Positions 53,249 through 59,019 of a stretch of DNA of 64,000 bases are shown here, in pieces. Numbering within the stretch: position 1 is the first letter of the stretch; each line of letters begins with the position of its first letter. The notes beneath the pieces are model-generated. The model was not told the DNA's origin. It saw only the letters and a list, made by a program, of their open reading frames with translations, and searched no databases. The position numbers were made by a program, and so were the translations under genes. The stretch comes from Natrinema versiforme JCM 10478 (GTDB lineage: Archaea > Halobacteriota > Halobacteria > Halobacteriales > Natrialbaceae), in the NCBI RefSeq assembly GCF_000337195.1, contig NZ_AOID01000033.1, forward strand, positions 1-64,000. Reading direction: 5' to 3'.

Positions 53249-54565
53249 ATGCACGTCCATCGCACGTACCGGGCGAAAATCCGTAACCACTCACAGGTGG
53301 AGCAGATGCTCGACCTGCACGGGTGGAGTGCATCCAAACTGTGGAACGTTGCAAACTATCATTCCCGCCAAGTATGGGAGGAAACGGGCGAGATTCCCGA
53401 CGACTCGGACTTGAAGCGCGAGTTGAAAGGTCACGACAACTATAAAGGACTCCATTCTCAGTCCAGTCAGCGCGTTCTAGAGGAACTCGCTGAAGCCTTC
53501 AACTCGTGGTACGGCAAACGCAAGAACGACTCTCGTGCGAATCCACCCGGCTACCGCAAGAAAAACTACTACGACGACAACGGCAATCGTGTCCACGAAG
53601 AACACCCCCGTTCGACGGTGACGTGGAAACAGAAAGGTATCCGTCACGACCCAAAACACAACCGCGTTCGATTGTCGAAAGGTGCAAACCACAAAGAACA
53701 CCCAAGAGACTGGGACTATATCCTCGTCGAATACGAAACCCGGCCCGATGTCACCGTAGAAAACATCCAACAAGTCCGCGCCGTCTACGATACGGCGAAG
53801 GGCCGATGGGAACTCCACCTCGTCTGCAAACACGAAGTTGAAACACCTGACGCGCCCGGCACCGAAACGGCGGGCATCGACCTCGGTATCTGTAACTTCG
53901 CCGCCGTCGCGTACAGCACCGAAGAAGCCGACCTCTACCCCGGCAACCGTTTGAAACAGGACGGCTATTACTTCCCGAAGGAAATCGCCAAGTGCGACGA
54001 CTCGGGCGGTAAAGAAGCTACTCGTCTGCACGCGAAGTGGTCGGAGCGCCGCACCCACTTCTTCCACAGTCTCGCCAAACACATCGTGGAACGGTGTGTC
54101 GAACGAGGGGTGGGGCGCATCAATATCGGGAAGCTCAACGGCGTGCGTGAAGACGAGAACCGTGAGTCGAAGAACTGGGGTCGGCGCGGCAACCTTGACC
54201 TGCATGGGTGGGCGTTCGACCGATTCACGAAGATACTCACCTACAAAGCAAAAGTCGAGGGAATCGAGGTTATAGAAGTTTCAGAACGTGACACGAGCAA
54301 GACGTGTTGCGCCTGCGGTAGAGAAGACGACAGTCAGCGTGTTGAACGTGGCCTATACGTCTGCGAGGAATGTGACGCGGCGTTCAACGCTGATGTGAAC
54401 GGGGCGGAGAATATCCGCCTCGACATCAATCAACGTAACTCCGAGTCTGCCGGGCAGTTGTCCGGGGATAGGAGTACCGGCTGGTTGGCACAGCCGGGAG
54501 TCTACCTTCACGACTTGTCCCACGGATTCTCACCGAGGGAACAAGTGGTAGACTGCAAACCGTAA
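53249..54565 (+). CDS. tnpB: TnpB-family RNA-guided nuclease-like protein (438 aa)
   Basis: The ATG at 53249 (M-H-V-H-R-T-Y-R-A-K) gives the typical family start. RuvC-like residues are D211 (A-G-I-D-L-G-I), the second motif I-N-I-G294-K-L-N-G-V-R-E-D, and D382 (F-N-A-D-V-N-G-A-E-N). Zinc-finger cysteines are C353/C356 and C372/C375. It also has N-L-D-L-H-G-W-A-F-D-R-F, common in haloarchaeal IS1341 proteins. As in copy 1, the usual Glu of the second motif is Gly, although a Glu follows shortly (R-E-D). Relatives are omega-RNA-guided nucleases. Confidence 0.88.
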   Translation: MHVHRTYRAKIRNHSQVEQMLDLHGWSASKLWNVANYHSRQVWEETGEIPDDSDLKRELKGHDNYKGLHSQSSQRVLEELAEAFNSWYGKRKNDSRANPPGYRKKNYYDDNGNRVHEEHPRSTVTWKQKGIRHDPKHNRVRLSKGANHKEHPRDWDYILVEYETRPDVTVENIQQVRAVYDTAKGRWELHLVCKHEVETPDAPGTETAGIDLGICNFAAVAYSTEEADLYPGNRLKQDGYYFPKEIAKCDDSGGKEATRLHAKWSERRTHFFHSLAKHIVERCVERGVGRINIGKLNGVREDENRESKNWGRRGNLDLHGWAFDRFTKILTYKAKVEGIEVIEVSERDTSKTCCACGREDDSQRVERGLYVCEECDAAFNADVNGAENIRLDINQRNSESAGQLSGDRSTGWLAQPGVYLHDLSHGFSPREQVVDCKP

Positions 54566-54662
54566 TATCCCAACGCTGAGCGAACCGGCGGTTCGCAACG
54601 TACGCGAATCTTCGATTCGCTTGACTCGGGAATCCTCGCCCTTCAGGGCGGGGAGGATGTCA
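54499..54662 (+). ncRNA. Candidate omega RNA / sotRNA region at the 3' end of tnpB copy 2
   Basis: Nested stems AGTCTACC/GGTAGACT (54499-54506/54547-54554) and ACTTGT/ACAAGT (54513-54518/54541-54546) are followed by CGAACC/GGTTCG (54581-54586/54590-54595), GCGAATC/GATTCGC (54604-54610/54614-54620, loop TTC) and the TTCA hairpin at 54637-54650, then GAGGATGTCA. The guide would start near 54663. It overlaps the end of tnpB. Transcription is inferred from related haloarchaeal elements. Confidence 0.6.
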
Positions 54663-54906
54663 ACACGTCCTTTTGATCTGTATTCCGGGCAGTGTCAACC
54701 TGTTTGATACCCCTCCAGATACCTGTGACCTCAACGATTCCGTGTTCGTCGTGATCGTATGTTTTCTCCCGTTCAACGATGCGATCCGACTCGGGGCCGG
54801 GGCGGTCAACTGAGTCATCCATGTGAGTTCGTCATTCTATGAAACCGACAGGTGCGTTTGGCTGCGATACTCCTTGCTGGAATACGTATTGGCAAAGTTG
54901 TTATAC

Positions 54907-55224
54907 TTATTCGAGTGACAGAGCATCGTATCGTTTTCCTCGTGTTATCTCGTCCTGATGACGGTCAAACTGGATGATACCATCAGCTTCTAACTCGGGT
55001 AGTTCGACGTGATGTAGTTCGTAGAGGAGGGTGACGTAATCCTCAGTACAAAGGGATTCATCGCCCCGAAGAATTGGGGTTGTATCTATCGTTTTCTCCT
55101 CTACGAGTGCCAAAACCACCCGTCCCTTTTGCTTTCGAAGAGTTGTTACCAACTGCTCGCTATGCTCAGATGACTGTTCACTTACTGTCATTCTCCTTTC
55201 CTCTACCGAAGTTCGTTCTGACAT
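54907..55224 (-). CDS. Winged-helix (DUF7344-like) regulator
   Basis: The 105-residue protein has a Ser/Glu-rich N terminus and a C-terminal winged helix: V-V-L-A-L-V-E-E-K..., V-T-L-L-Y-E-L-H-H-V-E-L-P-E-L-E-A-D-G-I-I-Q-F-D. The L-x-H-V-x-L-P-x-L-x-x-x-G segment is the mark of the haloarchaeal small wHTH family I know as DUF7344. It probably binds DNA as a regulator. It is shorter in the middle than many relatives. It stands next to a HalOD1 protein and a Bat-type regulator. Confidence 0.7.
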   Translation of the reverse strand: MSERTSVEERRMTVSEQSSEHSEQLVTTLRKQKGRVVLALVEEKTIDTTPILRGDESLCTEDYVTLLYELHHVELPELEADGIIQFDRHQDEITRGKRYDALSLE

Positions 55225-55295
55225 TTTCGAGGCTCCTCTCTCGGACGATGTGACATCGAAATTGTCTGGACGTGTTCGGACTAAAGGGGTGCAGA

Positions 55296-55637
55296 CTACG
55301 CGTTCCCCTCAGGGCTGATCTCGACTGTTCCTTCACCGAATACGGTCACTTCAAACCCTTCATAGGAGAATGAGAGACAGCCGTTTCTCTGCCGTACGTT
55401 GCCTGTCGGGGAGAATAGGTCATTGAGCGCGCTTGTATTGATCGCCGAATGGAGAGGTGTCAGTTCCTCCGGTTCTGTATTGCTGACCCCAGCTACCGCA
55501 GCAACTACTGCTAGACTCGGCTGATCACGACTGCTATCGTACTCCCCTCGAAAGGTGTCCTCGTCCACGTCAAGCTCGACGTTATCCATTGAGGAAACGA
55601 TCTCGACGGCTTCGATTGCATTTTGGGAGGATTGCAT
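55296..55637 (-). CDS. HalOD1 output-domain protein
   Basis: The 113-residue protein matches the halobacterial output domain 1: S-L-A-V-V-A-A-V-A-G-V-S-N-T-E-P-E-E-L-T-P-L-H-S-A-I and the end E-G-F-E-V-T-V-F-G-E-G-T-V-E-I-S-P. HalOD1 is found alone or behind sensor and receiver domains; its partner is unknown. The start is ATG 55637, with a GTG just before it. It is placed between a wHTH regulator and a Bat-type regulator on the same strand. Confidence 0.85.
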   Translation of the reverse strand: MQSSQNAIEAVEIVSSMDNVELDVDEDTFRGEYDSSRDQPSLAVVAAVAGVSNTEPEELTPLHSAINTSALNDLFSPTGNVRQRNGCLSFSYEGFEVTVFGEGTVEISPEGNA

Positions 55638-55714
55638 CACCAGAATAGAGGGCCTCTACGGACTTGACGCTAGATTTTGCTCACGCAATATCCTTTTATA
55701 TACGTATATAATAG

Positions 55715-56365
55715 TCACTCGTCAGATGTTATCAGGGTACTCGCTACGAGCCGTCGAAGACCGCGGTGTAACCGTGATGAGACCGCTTGTCTGCTGATTT
55801 CGAGTTCGTCGGCGAGATCAGCTTGTGTGGCACCCCGCGGTGAGTCGAAGTAGCCTCGGGAATACGCCAGTACTAGTGCGCTGCGTTGTCCCTCTGTCAG
55901 ATCGTACTCTCGATCCGACTTGAGTGTTGAGAGAGCGTGGAGTTGAGTAAGTTCGATTGGAATGTCATTATCTTGGCAATATGATTGAAAGTCCGATATT
56001 TCCTGTTGCTCATCTGCACGGATTTCGAATGTCCATTGTTCATTGTTTCCAATACCTGAGATGAGATTAACATCAGTATTGACAACGGCCGTGAGAACGC
56101 TCTCATGAGCGAGGTTCCAATCAATCCGAACAAATATCTGCTTCTCCAACTCATCAATTATCTTCACCTGCTCAATCCCGAGATCGCTACTCAGGTCTGT
56201 TGAAAGGTTGGCGGTGTCCTCGGCATGAATCCAGAAGTAGGGGATAACAGCCTCACTCGTTGGGACAACCCGATCCAGTTCGATCGTGGCGTCAGGTAAT
56301 TGTTCAAAAACAGCACTGAGTGGGAAATCGGATTGATCGATAATGAACGAGGCTTCAATGGTCAT
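55715..56365 (-). CDS. Bat-type (HTH-10) transcriptional regulator
   Basis: The 216-residue protein has an N-terminal sensor-like region and a C-terminal HTH-10 domain: L-T-E-G-Q-R-S-A-L-V-L-A-Y-S-R-G-Y-F-D-S-P-R-G-A-T-Q-A-D-L-A-D-E-L-E-I-S-R-Q-A-V-S-S-R-L. This is the bacterio-opsin activator family, common in haloarchaea. The signal is unknown. Codon use is AT-rich. It is divergent from the Lrp/AsnC gene, with 93 bp between the two starts, so they share a control region. Confidence 0.87.
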   Translation of the reverse strand: MTIEASFIIDQSDFPLSAVFEQLPDATIELDRVVPTSEAVIPYFWIHAEDTANLSTDLSSDLGIEQVKIIDELEKQIFVRIDWNLAHESVLTAVVNTDVNLISGIGNNEQWTFEIRADEQQEISDFQSYCQDNDIPIELTQLHALSTLKSDREYDLTEGQRSALVLAYSRGYFDSPRGATQADLADELEISRQAVSSRLHRGLRRLVASTLITSDE

Positions 56366-56458
56366 AGATTCGATTAGCGGTGCTCCCTTTTGAGTCAGTC
56401 GCTGATGTGAGTAGTGTTACCCGGAAAGATTCTTTGATCAATCGCTACTACGAAGTCT

Positions 56459-56947
56459 ATGCCTGAAATAGAGCTTGATGAGGTAGATCGGTCAATCCTT
56501 TATGAACTCCAAGAAGATGCTCGAAGGACGACTGCCGAAGAGATGGGCGAGGCAGCAGGCGTCGCTGCCAGCACCGTCCGGAATCGGATCGAGAATTTAG
56601 AGAAATCAGGAGTGATTCAAGGGTACCATCCCCACATCAACTATGAAGCAGCGAATTACCAACTCCATCTGTTCATCATTTGTCGGGCTCCACCGGCCGA
56701 GCGTGCGGAACTCGCTGATGAGGCTTTAGAGATTGTTGGCACAGTTACTGTCCGGGAGATGTTGACTGGATCAAACAACCTTCATATCGAGGCTATCGCT
56801 GAGGATTCAGATGCAGTCGATACTGTTACTGAGAAGATTGATGATCTCGGTCTCGAAATTGTGAGTACCGAGGTTGTAAAGGATGAGAAAGTCCAGCCGT
56901 TCAATCATTTCGGCCCTGCTCCTAGTACCGACGAAGACGGGAAGTAG
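56459..56947 (+). CDS. Lrp/AsnC-family transcriptional regulator
   Basis: The 162-residue protein has an N-terminal HTH (D-E-V-D-R-S-I-L-Y-E-L-Q-E-D-A-R-R-T-T-A-E-E-M-G) and a ligand-binding half with V-R-E-M-L-T-G-S-N-N-L-H-I-E-A. Such regulators sense amino acids or act in stress. The ATG at 56459 is right. Codons are AT-rich, fitting the island. It is divergent from the Bat-type regulator. Confidence 0.9.
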   Translation: MPEIELDEVDRSILYELQEDARRTTAEEMGEAAGVAASTVRNRIENLEKSGVIQGYHPHINYEAANYQLHLFIICRAPPAERAELADEALEIVGTVTVREMLTGSNNLHIEAIAEDSDAVDTVTEKIDDLGLEIVSTEVVKDEKVQPFNHFGPAPSTDEDGK

Positions 56948-57096
56948 CTTCCCCTCTGGATCCAGACTGATGCTCTAAGCAGTATCTCATTGAACTGTTA
57001 AAACTACTCCGACTTCTACGATTTCCTGTGAAATCCCCAATCAGAGGGACAGTGGATCCCCCAATGCGCTTGTCCACTCAGGCCGTTATTCTCTAT

Positions 57097-57471
57097 ATGA
57101 CTACGGATTCCACAAATGACGGCAGTGAAATGGATCCCCGGTTAGACAGCCTGTCACTCGACACAGTCTATACTCTACTCTCTCACAATCGCCGTCGTGC
57201 AGTCCTCGATTTGCTCCTCACTCACGACCGGGCACTGACGCTCACTGATCTTCGGAACGAGGTTGTCGAATGGGAAGAGAATGCGGAAATCACGGATATT
57301 CCCGGGGAAAAGGTGAAGCAAGTTCATGCGGATCTCCACCACGTCCACATTCCAAAACTGACCGAGGCAGGAGTTGTTATCTATGATACTGACCGGAATG
57401 TCGTGGAACCAACGGAGGAACTCAGTCAGATAGAGCCTTTCCTTATGCCATCGTCGGCGGTTTCTCACTGA
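57097..57471 (+). CDS. DUF7344-type winged-helix regulator, second copy
   Basis: The 124-residue protein has S-L-D-T-V-Y-T-L-L-S-H-N-R-R-R-A-V-L-D-L-L-L, then V-K-Q-V-H-A-D-L-H-H-V-H-I-P-K-L-T-E-A-G-V-V-I-Y-D, which is the DUF7344 winged helix. It probably binds DNA. The start may be ATG 57097 or a GTG at 57028; a TATA-like GTTAAAACT at 56998-57006 favours the latter by spacing, but the family usually begins later. It ends in a short tail. Confidence 0.72.
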   Translation: MTTDSTNDGSEMDPRLDSLSLDTVYTLLSHNRRRAVLDLLLTHDRALTLTDLRNEVVEWEENAEITDIPGEKVKQVHADLHHVHIPKLTEAGVVIYDTDRNVVEPTEELSQIEPFLMPSSAVSH

Positions 57472-57670
57472 CATCTCTCACTTGGTCGGGGTATCCGCGA
57501 TCCCGGCAATCGGGGACACAACTGACCGAATCTATTGCGAGAGAGAGAGTCTGCTATCGACACTATTATATTTCATTCAGTTTGGATATATCCGTTTCTC
57601 CGAACTCACTGGAGTGTTTAACGCATCCGAGTAGAGAGACGATTTAGTATATCGACAGCAAGTCCTCCTA

Positions 57671-57719
57671 CTATACTGAGCACGAGAATCGCTCTGAGGT
57701 CGGTTACAACGAAGAGTAG
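57671..57719 (+). repeat. 49-bp direct repeat, left copy
   Basis: CTATACTGAGCACGAGAATC starts a 49-bp unit that recurs at 58681-58729 with three mismatches. The differences are two silent changes and one His-to-Arg change if read in the frame Y-T-E-H-E-N-R-S-E-V-G-Y-N-E-E-stop, so the unit may be the 3' end of an old coding gene. It flanks the membrane-protein gene. Confidence 0.8.
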
Positions 57720-57727
57720 GATGCTCT

Positions 57728-57770
57728 ACACACACACACACACATATATATATATATGTGTGTGTGTGTG
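57728..57770. repeat. AC/AT/GT microsatellite palindrome
   Basis: (AC)8 is followed by (AT)7 and (GT)6G, giving 43 bp of simple repeats, of which 57731-57770 is fully self-complementary. It is a rare feature in GC-rich haloarchaeal DNA and could extrude as a cruciform or take a left-handed form. It sits 8 bp after the left direct repeat and about 60 bp before the next gene. Confidence 0.9.
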
Positions 57771-57828
57771 CATACTGAACGTCTATGTTCCAGAAAGCAC
57801 TTATCCTCTATCAGATAATTTCGATTTA

Positions 57829-58605
57829 ATGAAGTCTCGAATCCTACTGGGTATATCATTTCTCGTTGTCTTTCTCCTTCTATGTGCTATTATCTATCCA
57901 GGCGCGCTCTCAAAACCATACGATGGCGATAGTAGGCATTATTCTGTAATCCCTGAATCGACAGAATCATTCAATGAAACTGCGAGTGTGGAGAATTTCA
58001 CCACAGAATCAGGTATACCGGTAGAGAAACTCTCTGAGAGCCAACAAAGAGCATTTCGAGACGCAAAAGAACAGCCACGAGAAAATGAGCATGGACCCTC
58101 TGGAAGACAGTCCAAGGATATACTCGTCTGTGACAGCACACTAGTATTCTGCGATGAATATAGAGAACTTCCCGACCCCTATAATGGAGATCATCAGTAT
58201 ACTTTCTCTCACGATGGCAATCAGTATACTCTTGTAGAAGATTCTGACGGTGAACAGTATTTAGTTCAGGCTGGTTTCCAAGAAGTAGGCCCAACTGTGA
58301 ATGGGATTGATGGAATAGTCGAAACTCTTGGTAAATTACTTCTCTTAGGTCCGTATATTATCTTCCTTGCTTATCGGGGTTGGACGACCAATCCACCCAA
58401 CCTGACACACTCTTCGGTGGGGTATGGGTTTGCTCTCGTTGGAATAGTATTTTTGTATCCGTATCTTCTGATGTTCACAGATATATCACTCCCATCGTGG
58501 CATCTCCCAGCCTTAGCAGTGATAACCTGGACTGTGATATTCATCGAGATACGGAGAGGACGTAGTAGAATCAAATCAGATATATGTCAAGGATCCAATT
58601 GGTAA
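57829..58605 (+). CDS. Island membrane protein, unknown family
   Basis: The 258-residue protein has an N-terminal helix (S-R-I-L-L-G-I-S-F-L-V-V-F-L-L), an outside part with V-E-K-L-S-E-S-Q-Q-R-A-F-R-D-A and a C-x-S-x-L-V-F-C pair, and about three more helices at the end. I do not recognise it with certainty; the L-S-x-x-Q-Q-x-x-F start occurs in some haloarchaeal surface proteins. The ATG at 57829 is chosen over 57721, which would translate the microsatellite; a TATA-like CTTATCC lies about 27 nt upstream. The gene lies between the two direct repeats. Confidence 0.65.
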   Translation: MKSRILLGISFLVVFLLLCAIIYPGALSKPYDGDSRHYSVIPESTESFNETASVENFTTESGIPVEKLSESQQRAFRDAKEQPRENEHGPSGRQSKDILVCDSTLVFCDEYRELPDPYNGDHQYTFSHDGNQYTLVEDSDGEQYLVQAGFQEVGPTVNGIDGIVETLGKLLLLGPYIIFLAYRGWTTNPPNLTHSSVGYGFALVGIVFLYPYLLMFTDISLPSWHLPALAVITWTVIFIEIRRGRSRIKSDICQGSNW

Positions 58606-58680
58606 TGGGGGTGAAATATCCTGTTTCAGGGCATGACACCACTCACACACTCAGTATCGTTTAGGTGCTAAGTGAACTGC

Positions 58681-58729
58681 CTATACTGAGCGCGAAAATC
58701 GATCTGAGGTCGGTTACAACGAAGAGTAG
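58681..58729 (+). repeat. 49-bp direct repeat, right copy
   Basis: It matches 57671-57719 at 46 of 49 positions and is in the same orientation. Similarity appears to go on a little (ATGCT, then TGTGC-TTA-TTGAACG against TGTGC-ATA-CTGAACG), so the left copy was enlarged by the microsatellite. It sits about 75 bp after the end of the membrane-protein gene. Confidence 0.8.
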
Positions 58730-58779
58730 TGATATGCTATGTATCTGTGCTTATTGAACGGTGGACGGTAAACAAGCAT

Positions 58780-58908
58780 CCGCGAGCGAAGCGAGCGGTT
58801 CACCGCCGGAGCGGGGTGAAACCCCGCGACGGCGGCCTTTTGGCATCAACGGGTTTTGCCGGGGGTTGAGGCGAGCGTCTGCGACGCTCGCCGATGCCCC
58901 CGGTAAAA
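58780..58908. repeat. Stacked-hairpin intergenic element, copy B
   Basis: Three structures follow each other: CCGC/GCGG around GAGCGAAGCGA (58780-58798); CCGCC/GGCGG (58803-58807/58831-58835) enclosing GCGGGGT/ACCCCGC; and a hairpin with inner stem GGCGAGCGTC/GACGCTCGCC (58870-58879/58883-58892) and outer stem TTTTGCCGGGGG/CCCCCGGTAAAA (58854-58865/58897-58908). Copy A is at 11486-11576. It marks the right edge of the island and lies 111 bp before the rqcH start. Confidence 0.65.
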
Positions 58909-59019
58909 GAGGTTGCTGTACTCACCGATGGTATCGGCCCGCTCACTACGCGGTCGTCCAGGAGCAGGCGCTGGCGTCGGAGCGACACGTCTTTTTGACC
59001 GGGACGGGCAATTTTGGGT

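Larger units (their letters stand above)
53089..54662 (+). mobile_element. tnpB-only IS200/IS605-family element, copy 2
   Basis: The ends are fixed by the interrupted gene to within a few bases. The left flank ends TATGAT (53083-53088) and the right end is GAGGATGTCA (54653-54662). The left-end hairpin is CCCCGCC-TTCAG-GGCGGGG (53111-53129), and the right-end hairpin has a TTCA loop (54637-54650). There is no tnpA, and a target duplication is not seen, as expected for this family. Copy 1 is at 7.27-8.98 kb; the tnpB proteins of the two are clearly different, though the ends match. Confidence 0.85.
53002..54822 (-). pseudogene. Small gene split by tnpB element copy 2
   Basis: The 5' part starts at ATG 54822 (M-D-D-S-V-D-R-P-G-P) and runs to Q-K-D-V at 54664. 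The 3' part resumes at 53088 with I-I-R-Y-S-A-K-Q-D-G-E-S-I-D-E-L and stops at 53002. Both parts are in the same frame, and removing about 1.57 kb rejoins them into one protein of about 82 residues. It looks like a small acidic haloarchaeal protein with a V-E-V-T-G-I-W-R-G motif; the function is unknown. The gene is now inactive unless the element leaves. Confidence 0.8.
52108..58760. other. AT-rich accessory island
   Basis: Base composition drops clearly from the end of the R-M gene to about 58760, with many A/T third positions and AT-rich gaps. The stretch holds one tnpB element, one interrupted gene, small regulators and repeats, and no core genes. The R-M gene at the left and the hairpin block at 58780-58908 mark its limits. 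I see no integrase or tRNA gene at either side. Confidence 0.65.

Noticed and set aside
57721-57828. Start of the island membrane protein at ATG 57721
   Set aside because: It would translate the microsatellite into T-H-T-H/Y-I-Y-I/C-V-C-V repeats; the ATG at 57829 follows a TATA-like site and starts at a proper signal helix.
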